Assembly: GCA_946405805.1 (NCBI GenBank)
Contig: CAMJIL010000018.1
Span: 1-42,691, forward strand
From: an uncultured Prevotellaceae bacterium
GTDB taxonomy: Bacteria > Bacteroidota > Bacteroidia > Bacteroidales > Bacteroidaceae
Direction: 5' to 3'
DNA length: 42,691 bases
Shown: positions 15,697 through 24,891 of the stretch, piece by piece
How positions within the stretch are numbered: the first letter of the stretch is position 1
How the letters are laid out: each line of letters starts with the position of its first letter
The notes under the pieces: generated by a model
The model's database searches: none
Told to the model about the DNA's origin: nothing
What the model saw: the letters and a program-made list of their open reading frames with translations, nothing else
Position numbers and translations under genes: made by a program

Positions 15697-15731
15697 CTCC
15701 CCTAACTGGGGGAGGTCGGGAGGGGGGCTCC
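15697..15731 (-). repeat. GC-rich hairpin module, copy 2
   Basis: On the minus strand the module CCCCCTCCCGACCTCCCCC, loop, GGGGAGGAG follows the stop of the gene at 16163-15732 within a few bases. CCTCCCC pairs with GGGGAGG. Confidence 0.75.
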
Positions 15732-16163
15732 CTATTTCTTCAAAAACTTCAGCTCCTTTGGAAGTTTAATCCATTTGTTTTTGCCGGCTACCTTGATGGT
15801 GCTGCCTTCGAGCTGACGGAGGACGTAGGTGCTGTCGTTGGTGATGGTGAGCTCGGCATTGAGGTCTTCGGAGCCGTAGTCGTTGACCATCTCAAGACTG
15901 GCCTTCTTGCCGTCTTTGCTGATATCGACACCGGTGACAATCCATACGCGGGAGTCGGTAGTCTTCTTCAGGTATCCGAAGGTATTGCCAAGAACGTCCT
16001 GCCCGGGAATGGGAATAGTCTCTTCGTACAGGTTCAGGCGCAGGAAGACATTATATTCCTGATTGGTAACGATGCACTTAAACGGCCCGTCCGGCTTCTG
16101 CTGCGCAGAGAGAGTGAAGAGTGAAGAGTGAAGAGTGAAGAGTATGAGAAATAACTTTTTCAT
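15732..16163 (-). CDS. Small secreted protein of unknown function
   Basis: The 143 residues start with a signal peptide (about 1-21, ending LSAQ) and continue as a soluble, beta-rich, charged domain with no motif I recognise. The signal peptide is written by a heptamer repeat: TTCACTC is repeated about four times (16112-16145), giving the residue series FTLHSSLFTLS. Gain or loss of one 7-nt unit would shift the frame, and three units would add seven residues. The gene is last in the long minus-strand operon, after folD, and is followed by the GC-rich module and the 14-bp hairpin. The composition of the rest of the gene looks like its neighbours, so it is probably expressed. Confidence 0.7.
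   Translation of the reverse strand: MKKLFLILFTLHSSLFTLSAQQKPDGPFKCIVTNQEYNVFLRLNLYEETIPIPGQDVLGNTFGYLKKTTDSRVWIVTGVDISKDGKKASLEMVNDYGSEDLNAELTITNDSTYVLRQLEGSTIKVAGKNKWIKLPKELKFLKK
16112..16145 (-). repeat. TTCACTC heptamer repeat inside a signal peptide
   Basis: About four to five direct copies of the 7-nt unit TTCACTC lie in codons 9-20 of the small secreted protein. Confidence 0.9.
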
Positions 16164-16171
16164 GTCTCAAT

Positions 16172-16225
16172 AACCAATAACCTATAACCGTTAACCTATA
16201 ACCTTTAACCGTTAACCTTTAACCC
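16172..16225 (-). repeat. GGTTAAAGGTTAACGG-type array after folD
   Basis: Read on the minus strand, GGTTAAAGG / GGTTAACGG / GGTTATAGG units follow GC-rich module copy 3 and fill the spacer up to the small secreted protein gene. Confidence 0.85.
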
Positions 16226-16260
16226 TTCTCCCGCCCTTTAAGGGAGGGTCGGGGAGGGTC
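16222..16260 (-). repeat. GC-rich hairpin module, copy 3, forming the folD C terminus
   Basis: On the minus strand CCCTCCCCGACCCTCCC, TTAA and GGGCGGGAG form the third copy. It overlaps folD: the last residues RPSPTLP and the TAA come from the module. Confidence 0.75.
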
Positions 16261-17122
16261 TCTTTCCTGCTATCAACGTATTCTTCATCAGCGAGCAGAT
16301 GGTCATCGGACCGACGCCGCCCGGAACGGGAGTGATGAAAGAACACTTTGGGGCTACATTCTCGAAGTCCACGTCGCCTGAGAGGCGGAAGCCGCTCTTG
16401 CGGGTAGCATCAGGAACGCGGGTAGTACCCACATCAATGATGACAGCGCCGTCCTTTACCATATCGGCAGTGACAAATCCCGGCTTGCCGATGGCTGCGA
16501 TGATGATGTCAGCCTCACGACACTCCTTCTTCAGGTCGGCAGAGTGGGAGTGGCATACTGTTACGGTAGCGTCGCCATATTCCTTCTGCATCATGAGTTG
16601 TGCCATTGGCTTGCCCACGATGTTGGAGCGTCCGAGGATAACGCACTTCTTTCCGCTGGTAGGGATGTTGTAACGCTTCAGGAGCGTGATGATGCCCAGT
16701 GGGGTAGCGGAGATGAAGCAAGGGAGTCCGATGGACATGCGTCCCACGTTGATGGGGTGGAAGCCGTCAACATCCTTGCGGTAGTCGATAGCTTCGATAA
16801 TCTTCTGCTCGTCGATATGCTTCGGCAGCGGCAGCTGTACTATGAAGCCGTCGATGTCGGCATCGTTATTGAGGCGGTTGACACACTCGAGGAGCTCTGC
16901 CTCGGTGATGTCGTCCTCGTAACGTATGAGAGTGGACTGAAAGCCGCATGCCTCGCAGGCAAGGACTTTGTTCTTGACATATGTCTCCGAACCACCATCG
17001 TGGCCTACGAGAACTGCTGCCAAGTGGGGACGCTTGCCACCACGGGCTACTATGTCGTTTACTTCCTGAGCTATTTCTGCCTTAATAGCAGCGGCTGTCG
17101 CCTTTCCGTCGATAAGTTGCAC
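16238..17122 (-). CDS. folD: Methylenetetrahydrofolate dehydrogenase / cyclohydrolase
   Basis: A bifunctional cytosolic enzyme that interconverts methylene-, methenyl- and formyl-tetrahydrofolate. Motifs in order: [14 protein letters not shown] (catalytic lysine and substrate loop), [13 protein letters not shown], a [12 protein letters not shown] loop, [17 protein letters not shown] (NADP site) and [17 protein letters not shown] chose GTG at 17122 ([10 protein letters not shown]), giving 294 residues, the usual length. An upstream ATG at 17152 would add [10 protein letters not shown], but those codons are TTGATAATTGAC repeat DNA. The C-terminal RPSPTLP comes from a GC-rich module. So both ends of this housekeeping gene border on repeats. 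Confidence 0.93.
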   Translation of the reverse strand: MQLIDGKATAAAIKAEIAQEVNDIVARGGKRPHLAAVLVGHDGGSETYVKNKVLACEACGFQSTLIRYEDDITEAELLECVNRLNNDADIDGFIVQLPLPKHIDEQKIIEAIDYRKDVDGFHPINVGRMSIGLPCFISATPLGIITLLKRYNIPTSGKKCVILGRSNIVGKPMAQLMMQKEYGDATVTVCHSHSADLKKECREADIIIAAIGKPGFVTADMVKDGAVIIDVGTTRVPDATRKSGFRLSGDVDFENVAPKCSFITPVPGGVGPMTICSLMKNTLIAGKRPSPTLP

Positions 17123-17123
17123 T

Positions 17124-17161
17124 TTGTTTAATTGATAATTGATAATTGACAATTGATAATT
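17124..17161 (-). repeat. AATTGATAATTGAC array just upstream of folD
   Basis: Units of TTGATAATTGAC cover the bases directly before the folD GTG and would encode an artificial N-terminal extension if the upstream ATG were used. Confidence 0.85.
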
Positions 17162-17174
17162 TTTTATTGGGGCC

Positions 17175-17211
17175 CTAACCTTGAAACCTGAAACTTGAAA
17201 CCTGAAACCAT
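17175..17211 (-). repeat. GGTTTCAAG-type array after ffh
   Basis: On the minus strand, GGTTTCAGGTTTCAAG units begin about 10 nt after the ffh stop. The sense orientation is the same as after oadB and tig. Confidence 0.85.
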
Positions 17212-18572
17212 TAAAGTTTAGGCATTCCTCCCGGGAAGCCGCCTTTCATCATGCTGGCCATCTTTGCCATGTTTGCCATGCCGCCCGGGCTGGAGAACAT
17301 GCGGAGCACTTTTCGCATCTGGTCGAACTGCTTTATGAGCTGGTTGACCTCCTTGATGTCGCGTCCGGCGCCCTTCGCAATACGTTGCTTGCGGGAGAGG
17401 TTGAGGATTTCGGGATTGTGACGCTCCTTCGGTGTCATAGAGAAGATGATGGCCTCGATGCCCTTGAAGGCATTGTCGTCGATATCAACATCCTTGATGG
17501 CTTTGCCTACACCAGGTATCATGCCGGCAAGGTCTTTGATATTACCCATCTTCTGTATCTGATGTATCTGGTTGAGGAAGTCTTCGAAGTCGAACTTGTT
17601 CTTCGCCATCTTCTTCTGAAGACGCTTTGCCTCCTCAAGGTCAAACTGCTGCTGTGCACGCTCTACGAGAGACACGACATCGCCCATGCCGAGGATGCGG
17701 TCTGCCATACGCTCAGGGTGGAAGACATCGAGGGCTTCCATCTTCTCGCCGGTGCCGATGAACTTTATTGGCTTATCGACAACGTTTCGTATAGACAATG
17801 CAGCACCGCCACGGGTGTCGCCATCGAGCTTTGAGAGGATGACGCCGTCAATCTCCAGGCGTTCGTTGAAGGTCTTTGCAGTATTCACGGCATCCTGACC
17901 CGTCATGGCATCGACCACGAGGAGTGTCTCATGTGGCTCTGTAGCACGCTTGATGTCCTCGGCCTGCTGCATGAGTTCCTCGTCAATGCTCTGACGGCCG
18001 GCGGTATCGATGATGACAACATCATAGCTCTTCGCCTTTGCCTCGGCAATAGCATTGAGAGCTACCTGTACAGGGTCTGTGGCACCTTCTTCGAGATGGA
18101 TAGGCACATCAACCTGCTCTGCCAATACACGCAGCTGCTCCATAGCAGCAGGACGAAACGTATCACAGGCAGCAAGGAGAGGGCGCTTGTTCTTCTGCTT
18201 CTTGAGGAAGAGAGCCAGCTTGCCTGACATCGTTGTCTTACCGGCACCGTTAAGACCTGCCATCATGATGACGGTAGGACGGCCTTCGAGATTGAGTTCT
18301 ACGGCCTCGCCACCCATCAGCTCTGCCATCTCGTCGTGGACGAGCTTCACCATGAGCTGTCCCGGCTTGATGGCGGTGAGCACATTCATGCCGAGGGCCT
18401 TCTGCTTCACGGTGTCCGTGAATGTCTTGGCAACCTTATAGTTAACATCGGCATCAAGAAGTGCACGACGTACATCTTTCAGGGTTTCTGCTACGTTTAT
18501 CTCGGTGATTTTACCTTCACCCTTGAGAATCTTAAACGAGCGTTCTAATCTATCGGATAAGTTTTCAAACAT
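17211..18572 (-). CDS. ffh: Signal recognition particle protein Ffh
   Basis: The GTPase subunit of SRP, which binds signal sequences and 4.5S RNA and targets nascent membrane proteins to FtsY. N domain about residues 1-95, then G domain with [15 protein letters not shown] (P-loop, about 107-121), [29 protein letters not shown] and GTGEK, then an M domain (about 325-453) rich in methionine, ending [12 protein letters not shown]. Length of 453 is normal. It starts 5 nt after the thrS stop, so the two are co-transcribed. No 4.5S RNA gene is seen nearby. Confidence 0.96.
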   Translation of the reverse strand: MFENLSDRLERSFKILKGEGKITEINVAETLKDVRRALLDADVNYKVAKTFTDTVKQKALGMNVLTAIKPGQLMVKLVHDEMAELMGGEAVELNLEGRPTVIMMAGLNGAGKTTMSGKLALFLKKQKNKRPLLAACDTFRPAAMEQLRVLAEQVDVPIHLEEGATDPVQVALNAIAEAKAKSYDVVIIDTAGRQSIDEELMQQAEDIKRATEPHETLLVVDAMTGQDAVNTAKTFNERLEIDGVILSKLDGDTRGGAALSIRNVVDKPIKFIGTGEKMEALDVFHPERMADRILGMGDVVSLVERAQQQFDLEEAKRLQKKMAKNKFDFEDFLNQIHQIQKMGNIKDLAGMIPGVGKAIKDVDIDDNAFKGIEAIIFSMTPKERHNPEILNLSRKQRIAKGAGRDIKEVNQLIKQFDQMRKVLRMFSSPGGMANMAKMASMMKGGFPGGMPKL

Positions 18573-18577
18573 AAGCC

Positions 18578-20548
18578 TTACTCTTTCGGACGTATATTCA
18601 TGGCCTGCAGCATTTCTGCCACTTCCTTGTTGATGCGTGCAGCGAAGTCCTGCATAGACATTACAGCCTGTTCACCGCCACCTTGCTGACGCATGGCAAC
18701 AGTACCGTCTGCTGCCTCCTTCTCACCAACAATAACCATGTATGGTATGCGTTTTACTTCGGTGTCACGTACCTTACGGCCAATCTTCTCGCTGCGTGAG
18801 TCGATGACAGAACGTACGCCGACACTCTCGAGGTAATCCTGCACCTTCTCTGCATAGTCGATATACTTGTCAGAGATAGGAAGAATGGCAACCTGCTCCG
18901 GTGTGAGCCATAATGGGAAGTGGCCTGCTGTATGCTCGATGAGTACTGCTGTGAAGCGCTCCATAGAACCGAATGGCGCACGGTGTATCATAACAGGACG
19001 CTGCTTGGTATTGTCCTCTGCAGCATACTCCAGTTCGAAGCGGTTAGGAAGGTTGTAGTCAACCTGAATAGTACCCAACTGCCAACGGCGACCGATGGCA
19101 TCCTTCACCATACAGTCGAGCTTAGGACCATAGAAGGCTGCCTCGCCAGTTTCTGTCCTTGCATTCAGTCCGCGGTCAGCACAAGCATCGATGATAGCCT
19201 GCTCTGCACTTTGCCACATCTCGTCAGTACCGATATACTTCTCCTTGTCGTTAGGGTCACGCAGAGAAATCTGGAACTCCACCTGATCGTCCTTGAAGCC
19301 GAAGATAGAGAATACGGCCTGTATGATGTCGAGCACGCGAAGGAACTCTGTCTTCACCTGGTCAGGGCGGCAGAAGATGTGTGCATCATCCTGTGTGAAA
19401 GAACGTACGCGAGTAAGTCCGTGGAGCTCACCGCTCTGCTCATAGCGATATACTGTACCAAACTCTGCACAACGGAATGGCAACTCGCGGTATGAACGTG
19501 GCTTTGAAGCGAACACCTCACAGTGATGAGGGCAGTTCATTGGCTTCAGCATATATTCCTCGTCCTCTTCAGGAGTATGGATGGGCTGGAAAGAATCCTT
19601 GCCATAGTGAGCCCAGTGGCCAGAGGTGACATAGAGATTCTTACTGCCGATGTGTGGAGTGATAACCTCCTGATAACCGAAACGCTTCTGTATGGTGCGG
19701 AGCATCTCCTGCAGACGCAGACGGAGGTCTGTACCCTTTGGAAGCCATATAGGCAGTCCCTTACCGACACGGTCGGAGAACATAAAGAGTTCCATCTCCT
19801 TACCAATCTTACGGTGGTCGCGCTTCTTAGCTTCCTCAAGCATTACGAGATATTCGTCAAGCATTTTCTTCTTTGGGAAAGAGATACCGTAGAGACGCTG
19901 CAATTGTGCCTTTGTTGCATCGCCGCGCCAGAAAGCACCGGCAACGGATGTCAGCTTCACGGCCTTGATGATGCCAGTAGATACGATGTGTGGACCCTTA
20001 CAGAGGTCGGTGAAGGCACCCTGGGTATAGGTAGTGATAGAGCCGTCTTCGAGGTCTTGCTCGATGTGCTCTACCTTATATGTCTGACCCTGAGCGCTGA
20101 ACTGCTTTACGGCATCAGCCTTGGAAACCTCGCAACGTACTACTGCCTCGTCCTTACGGGCCAATTCCAACATCTTATCCTCAATCTTCTTGAAGTCGCT
20201 CTCCTTAATCATCTCTCCGTTAGGAAGGAGAACATCATAGAAGAAACCGTTCTCGACAGCAGGTCCGAAACCGAACTGTATGCCAGGGAAGAGTTCCTGC
20301 AGAGCTTCTGCAAGGAGGTGGGCAGAGGTGTGCCAGAAAGCATGCTGACCCTCTTTGTCCTCGAAGCGATAGAGGTTTATCTTTGCGTCCTCGTTGATAG
20401 GACGGTTTAACTCTGTTGTCTCACCATTAACACCACATGCAACGCAGTTGCGCGCAAGAGCTGGTGAGATGCTCTCGGCAATCTGCATACCGGTTACACC
20501 ATTTTCGTATTCACGGACTGAGCCGTCAGGAAAACTAATCTTTATCAT
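18578..20548 (-). CDS. thrS: Threonyl-tRNA synthetase
   Basis: Charges tRNA-Thr. Domain order: TGS (about residues 1-62), the editing domain with [11 protein letters not shown] and a CKGPH-type motif (DLCKGPHI near 180), a class II core with the Zn ligands in [12 protein letters not shown], motif 2 [26 protein letters not shown], and a C-terminal anticodon-binding domain ([12 protein letters not shown]). Length 656, normal. The first 14 nt overlap the 3' end of a 37-codon ORF. In many bacteria infC-rpmI-rplT follow thrS; here ffh and folD follow instead. Confidence 0.97.
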   Translation of the reverse strand: MIKISFPDGSVREYENGVTGMQIAESISPALARNCVACGVNGETTELNRPINEDAKINLYRFEDKEGQHAFWHTSAHLLAEALQELFPGIQFGFGPAVENGFFYDVLLPNGEMIKESDFKKIEDKMLELARKDEAVVRCEVSKADAVKQFSAQGQTYKVEHIEQDLEDGSITTYTQGAFTDLCKGPHIVSTGIIKAVKLTSVAGAFWRGDATKAQLQRLYGISFPKKKMLDEYLVMLEEAKKRDHRKIGKEMELFMFSDRVGKGLPIWLPKGTDLRLRLQEMLRTIQKRFGYQEVITPHIGSKNLYVTSGHWAHYGKDSFQPIHTPEEDEEYMLKPMNCPHHCEVFASKPRSYRELPFRCAEFGTVYRYEQSGELHGLTRVRSFTQDDAHIFCRPDQVKTEFLRVLDIIQAVFSIFGFKDDQVEFQISLRDPNDKEKYIGTDEMWQSAEQAIIDACADRGLNARTETGEAAFYGPKLDCMVKDAIGRRWQLGTIQVDYNLPNRFELEYAAEDNTKQRPVMIHRAPFGSMERFTAVLIEHTAGHFPLWLTPEQVAILPISDKYIDYAEKVQDYLESVGVRSVIDSRSEKIGRKVRDTEVKRIPYMVIVGEKEAADGTVAMRQQGGGEQAVMSMQDFAARINKEVAEMLQAMNIRPKE

Positions 20549-20648
20549 TGTTCCTATATATTAATTTGTTATTTTGTTTCTTTGCAAGCCACTTCGCTTT
20601 ACGTTTCTCGTATTCGTCGTGGTGGTATTCCAAAAAATTGTCGGCCAT
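20535..20648 (-). CDS. Small 37-residue basic protein upstream of thrS
   Basis: An ATG at 20648 opens [24 protein letters not shown] and ends, after 37 residues, at a TAG 14 nt inside thrS. The peptide is highly charged with no membrane segment. It fills the only sizeable gap between the DUF4270 gene and thrS, and the start follows the previous stop by 7 nt, so it fits the operon spacing well. MADNFLE-type short ORFs are a form I associate with Bacteroidales, but I cannot confirm conservation. Function unknown; it might influence thrS translation by coupling. Confidence 0.55.
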   Translation of the reverse strand: MADNFLEYHHDEYEKRKAKWLAKKQNNKLIYRNNDKD

Positions 20649-20655
20649 CGTTATC

Positions 20656-22110
20656 CTATTTATGTGAGTAGATAACGCTGATTTGTAAGCCATCCTTCAT
20701 AAGCCGCGTGCTGGACATCGACATGTCGTGGGTGACTTTTGTCAGCACCTGTGTTGCTGATGTTGAGACAGTAGAGTAGGTCGTCTCAACCGGAATGAGT
20801 GTCACCTTGTTCCAGTTTGGAGATACATTGCCAGCCTGCTTCTTACGATAGAGATTGGAAATAAGGATGGATATGTTGTTAAAGGTATATCCGTTGGTCT
20901 TTGAGCCATATGTAGCAATATAGGTATTACGGAAATTTGCTACCTTCTGGTTGTCAAAGAAGTCGGAAATACTGTCTGTCGGTATCATGAGGATATTCTT
21001 TGGAACATTGAATGCATATTCGTTAATGTATTCATTATTGATTCTCGGAATGAAAACACGCGCTGTATTGAGGGTGTCATTCTCGTGTCCGTTCATGATG
21101 TCCTCCACAGGCAACTCTAGCTCTGTCCATATACCGGCAGGAGATTTGATATAGGTGCATGTGTTGTTATCAAGAAGTTTCTGCAGTTCCGTATCGCTTT
21201 GTGAGAGGCTGCTCTTTTGTATCACCTCTTCTGTACCGCCAAAGCCGGAGTACAATGGCTGTTCTTGGACTACGCCAACATAGGCGACAACAAGACGTGC
21301 AGCATATATGGTAGCGATATTACCTATGCCTCCTGCATGCTTGATATAGAAACCCGGACAGATGTTATGAGTGAATTTATACTGATTGAGGAAATTTTCA
21401 TGTGTGGCTGGGTCGTAGAATTTCCTCATGAGATATGTTCCGTAGTTGTTGTATTTTACAGTAGGATCATTTTTATCATAAATGGAATCGTTCAGTCCGA
21501 TGCTGATATAGTTGGTGAAATTAGCCTTCGCACGTTCTGCATCACTGAAAATGTGATTACTGGTAGTATAGGTCATGTAACTGTTGACCGTTCCTTTACC
21601 AGTACGAATCATATTAAGAGCCTCAGGATCAAAATCGACATAATACGTCACACCCTCTTCATATGGCTCTGACATCTCACGAACAGAAACTTTCATAGGC
21701 GATAGGGAATCACCAACAGAAGATAGCACATATAACTCCAGCCAGCATGAGTCGGCCTCAACCTGCTTCCATCTTTCAATAGCTGGATTATACTTTGCAG
21801 GATCGATATTGACACTCATGACGTCAGGAAACTGATGCATACCTATAGTACGCATCTGGGTCATATAATTACATGTGAGGTAGCAATCTGTCTCCAAGTC
21901 CTTTGCCTTACCTAAATAGCCATTCCTGCCACGTGAGAACACGTTGGAGGATTTGACTGATTTGGAGGTGATAGGGTAGGTTGCTGCCGTCTCACTAAAT
22001 GTCCTCTCAATGTCAGTAAGCGAGGTACCAATAGTATCGGTAGTCTCGGTACAAGAGCCTAATAGAAGAATATATATAAAAAGGTATAAGGGTATGAAAC
22101 GTTGTCTCAT
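20656..22110 (-). CDS. DUF4270 family lipoprotein
   Basis: A surface or periplasmic lipoprotein of Bacteroidota. The signal peptide ends in the lipobox LLLGSC (Cys20), followed by a beta-rich domain of about 460 residues with features of DUF4270: TIGTSLTDIERTF, YLGKAKDLETDCYLTCNY, ADSCWLELYV, FYIKHAGGIGNIATIYAARLVV and IPRINNEY. It follows the glycogen synthase gene by 14 nt; this pairing is one I know from other Bacteroidales. The function is not established. Confidence 0.82.
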   Translation of the reverse strand: MRQRFIPLYLFIYILLLGSCTETTDTIGTSLTDIERTFSETAATYPITSKSVKSSNVFSRGRNGYLGKAKDLETDCYLTCNYMTQMRTIGMHQFPDVMSVNIDPAKYNPAIERWKQVEADSCWLELYVLSSVGDSLSPMKVSVREMSEPYEEGVTYYVDFDPEALNMIRTGKGTVNSYMTYTTSNHIFSDAERAKANFTNYISIGLNDSIYDKNDPTVKYNNYGTYLMRKFYDPATHENFLNQYKFTHNICPGFYIKHAGGIGNIATIYAARLVVAYVGVVQEQPLYSGFGGTEEVIQKSSLSQSDTELQKLLDNNTCTYIKSPAGIWTELELPVEDIMNGHENDTLNTARVFIPRINNEYINEYAFNVPKNILMIPTDSISDFFDNQKVANFRNTYIATYGSKTNGYTFNNISILISNLYRKKQAGNVSPNWNKVTLIPVETTYSTVSTSATQVLTKVTHDMSMSSTRLMKDGLQISVIYSHK

Positions 22111-22124
22111 TGTTAGATTTTGTC

Positions 22125-22817
22125 CTATACTTTATTGTAAAACTCAGTATATTTCTTTATAATTTCATCTTGGTCAACCTTCTTCAATATCTTCTTCTTA
22201 TTGGTTTCTGAGAGATATTTCATGAGATTCTTGTTGTAATTTTCAGAAGCAAGAATGATACCATGAGAATAGTCGATGGCTGACTGTGCTGTTTTAATAG
22301 AATCTTTTTCAAAGAGTGTTGTGATGACTTTTGCATGATTTACAACAGGTTCGTCCGCATAGAGTTTCCTAAGCAGGAATGGTACCTGATGTGTTATAGT
22401 TCCCTGACAGTGGATAATATCGGGAACCCATCTGAGTTTCTTTACTGTTTCAATGACTCCGCGAGCGAAAAACTCTGCATGTATTCCACCTTTGGCATGA
22501 GTTTTTTTGATATTCTTCTTGCCGTATAGTTCCTCGTTGTCAATGAAATACACCTGTGCCTTTGAGCCTACGATGCTTGCAACCTTAATGAGCAAAGGGA
22601 GGTCCAGCTCACCAATGGAGATATTGATGCCAGAAAGGCGAATGACCTCGTGGAGCTGGCCGCGTCGTTCATTGATGGTACCCCATCGCGGCATGAAGGT
22701 GCGGGTTTCAAAACCCGCATCCTGTATGCCACAAGAGATTTCTTTGCACATTATTGACATTGGCGTCTCTTCTACATAAGGCGCTATGTCTTGATTTATA
22801 AAAAGAATCTTTTTCAT
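22125..22817 (-). CDS. Glycogen/starch synthase, short Bacteroidota form (GT5 N-terminal domain)
   Basis: Resembles the N-terminal Rossmann half of GT5 glycogen synthases: KKILFINQDIAPYVEETPMS, a GFETRTFMPRWGTINERR segment, a YFIDNEELYG segment and WVPDIIHCQGT (in place of the usual DVVHCHDW). The protein ends at 230 residues without the second GT-B domain that normally binds ADP-glucose, as in the short annotated glycogen synthases of Bacteroidales. It lies 12 nt after mmdA and 14 nt before the DUF4270 gene. Whether it is catalytic alone is doubtful from sequence. Confidence 0.72.
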   Translation of the reverse strand: MKKILFINQDIAPYVEETPMSIMCKEISCGIQDAGFETRTFMPRWGTINERRGQLHEVIRLSGINISIGELDLPLLIKVASIVGSKAQVYFIDNEELYGKKNIKKTHAKGGIHAEFFARGVIETVKKLRWVPDIIHCQGTITHQVPFLLRKLYADEPVVNHAKVITTLFEKDSIKTAQSAIDYSHGIILASENYNKNLMKYLSETNKKKILKKVDQDEIIKKYTEFYNKV

Positions 22818-22829
22818 TAAAGGTTATTT

Positions 22830-24395
22830 TTACATTGGTATGCATCCGTGCTTCTTAGCAGGCAGATGCTGCTGCTTTGTCTGCAACTGTGCCAATGCAC
22901 GGCAGATACGGAAGCGGGTGTTACGTGGTTCGATGACATCATCGATATAACCATATTTCGCTGCCTGATAAGGATTAGCGAACAAATCAGAGTATTCTTG
23001 TTCTTTCTCAGCAAGGAATGCTTTAACGTCACCACCTTCTTCTTTTACCTGCTTTGCACCTTTTGCCTGAAGTACTGCAACTGCGCCAGCGGCACCCATT
23101 ACAGCAATCTCTGCTGATGGCCAAGCAAAGTTGATGTCGGCACGCAACTGCTTACAACCCATCACGATGTGTGAACCACCATAACTCTTTCTCAGGGTAA
23201 CAGTAACCTTTGGCACAGTAGCCTCACCATAAGCATAGAGCAGTTTTGCACCATGAAGGATTACGGCATTGTATTCCTGACCTGTTCCTGGGAGGAAGCC
23301 TGGTACGTCAACAAGTGATACGATAGGAATATTGAAAGCATCGCAGAAACGTACGAAGCGTGCGCCCTTACGGGATGCATTAACGTCAAGCACTCCGGCG
23401 TAAGCAGAAGGCTGGTTGGCAACGATACCTACTGACTGACCGTTGAAGCGTGCAAAACCAACGATAATATTCTTTGCAAACTTAGGCTGTACTTCAAAGA
23501 ACTCACCTTCGTCGGTAATGGCGCTGATGACTTTGTACATATCATAAGCCTGATTAGGATCTTCTGGGATAATCTCGTTCAGGGAGTCATCAAGACGGTC
23601 AATAGGGTCATTGCACTCTACACGAGGTGTCTCCTCCATATTATTAGAAGGAATATAAGACATGAGGGTCTTAATCATCTCGATACCTTCTTCCTCTGTC
23701 TTCGCTGTGAAGTGTGTAACACCTGACTTAGAGCTATGAACAGAAGCACCACCAAGATGCTCTGCATCAATGTCTTCACCTGTAACGGTCTTTACCACTG
23801 CAGGACCTGTGAGGAACATATATGATGTACCTTCCATCATCAGTGTGAAGTCGGTAAGAGCAGGAGAATAAACCGCACCACCGGCACAAGGACCGTATAT
23901 CATAGAAATCTGTGGAATAACACCAGAAGCAAGGATGTTACGCTCGAAAATCTCACCGTAACCGGCAAGAGCGTCGATACCCTCCTGAATACGAGCACCA
24001 CCTGAGTCGTTGATACCAATAACAGGAGCACCCATAGTCATTGCCATATCCATTACCTTACAGATTTTCTCTGACATTGTCTTTGAAAGAGAACCACCGT
24101 TTACGGTAAAGTCCTGTGCAAAAACATATACTAATCTGCCATCGATAGTACCTGAACCTACAACGACACCATCTCCGAGGAACTGCTTCTTTTCCATACC
24201 GAAGTTGGTGCAACGGTGGAGTTTGAACATATCATATTCTTCGAAAGAACCTTCGTCAAGAAGTTGTGCTATTCTCTCACGAGCGGTAAACTTGCCGCGT
24301 TCATGCTGCTTCTCAATAGCTTTTTCGCCACCACCGAGACGTGCCTTTTCACGATTCTCGATGAGCTTCTTTATCTTATTTGCTTGTATTGACAT
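22830..24395 (-). CDS. mmdA: Methylmalonyl-CoA decarboxylase / acyl-CoA carboxyltransferase subunit
   Basis: The carboxyltransferase that moves CO2 from (S)-methylmalonyl-CoA to biotin (or the reverse for propionyl-CoA carboxylase). The 521 residues form the two crotonase-like halves: IDGRLVYVFAQDFTVNGGSLS, NDSGGARIQEGIDALAGYGEIF and YGPCAGGAVYSPALTDF in the first half, then FARFNGQSVGIVANQP, LVDVPGFLPGTGQE and GCKQLRADINFAWPSAEIAVMG in the second. The context (epimerase, beta pump, biotin carrier, OadG-like) indicates the Na+-pumping methylmalonyl-CoA decarboxylase. No biotin carboxylase gene is nearby, which argues against a standard ATP-dependent carboxylase. Confidence 0.9.
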   Translation of the reverse strand: MSIQANKIKKLIENREKARLGGGEKAIEKQHERGKFTARERIAQLLDEGSFEEYDMFKLHRCTNFGMEKKQFLGDGVVVGSGTIDGRLVYVFAQDFTVNGGSLSKTMSEKICKVMDMAMTMGAPVIGINDSGGARIQEGIDALAGYGEIFERNILASGVIPQISMIYGPCAGGAVYSPALTDFTLMMEGTSYMFLTGPAVVKTVTGEDIDAEHLGGASVHSSKSGVTHFTAKTEEEGIEMIKTLMSYIPSNNMEETPRVECNDPIDRLDDSLNEIIPEDPNQAYDMYKVISAITDEGEFFEVQPKFAKNIIVGFARFNGQSVGIVANQPSAYAGVLDVNASRKGARFVRFCDAFNIPIVSLVDVPGFLPGTGQEYNAVILHGAKLLYAYGEATVPKVTVTLRKSYGGSHIVMGCKQLRADINFAWPSAEIAVMGAAGAVAVLQAKGAKQVKEEGGDVKAFLAEKEQEYSDLFANPYQAAKYGYIDDVIEPRNTRFRICRALAQLQTKQQHLPAKKHGCIPM

Positions 24396-24431
24396 AGTTG
24401 ATATTATGCTTTATACCTTTATTATACAATT

Positions 24432-24842
24432 TTACTTCTTTGGCTCGCAGAGCTCTGTCAGGATACCTGCAGTGAATTTAGGATGCAGGAAACCTATCAT
24501 CATATTCTCTGCACCTGGACGTGGAGCCTTGTCGATAAGACGTATTTCCTTTGACTCACATTCAAGGAGAGCTTCCTGAACACCATCTTCAACAGCGAAT
24601 GCTACGTGATGAACGCCCTTACCACCATTCTCAAGCCACTTTGCTACAGCTGACTCAGGAGATGTTGGTTCCAGAAGTTCCAATTTTACTTCGCCTACCT
24701 TCAGGAAAGCGGTCTTTACCTTCTGGTCTGCTACTTCTTCAACTGCATAACACTTAAGTCCGAGGACATTCTCAAAAAATGGAAGTGCTTCTTCGATACT
24801 CTTTACACCTATTCCCAGGTGGTCAATTCTTGAAATTTTCAT
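24432..24842 (-). CDS. mce: Methylmalonyl-CoA epimerase
   Basis: Interconverts (R)- and (S)-methylmalonyl-CoA, linking methylmalonyl-CoA mutase to the decarboxylase. It is a vicinal-oxygen-chelate fold of 136 residues with the expected metal ligands: His8 in RIDHLGIGV, Glu in VKLELLEPTS (about 55), His in GVHHVAFAV (about 78) and Glu in LTELCEP (about 131). It sits between mmdA and the beta pump in the same direction. The mutase itself is not in this window. Confidence 0.93.
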   Translation of the reverse strand: MKISRIDHLGIGVKSIEEALPFFENVLGLKCYAVEEVADQKVKTAFLKVGEVKLELLEPTSPESAVAKWLENGGKGVHHVAFAVEDGVQEALLECESKEIRLIDKAPRPGAENMMIGFLHPKFTAGILTELCEPKK

Positions 24843-24891
24843 TGTTGTATAATAATTTTTAGTTTGTTATTCTTATTTATGTAATTATTTC

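Larger units (their letters stand above)
15275..15731. other. Gene-free 457-nt spacer between convergent genes
   Basis: It holds the GGTTAAAGG array, a roughly 180-nt unique block (about 15340-15523) bounded by inverted copies of CCTGAAACTTG, CGATAACCGATAACCG repeats (about 15598-15630), a perfect 14-bp hairpin and GC-rich module copy 2. I see no convincing coding sequence; the reading frame at 15349-15534 has no family features. Confidence 0.7.

Noticed and set aside
19523..20410. Open frame of 295 codons on the plus strand opposite thrS
   Set aside because: It mirrors the thrS coding frame, has no family motifs and lies wholly inside an essential gene.
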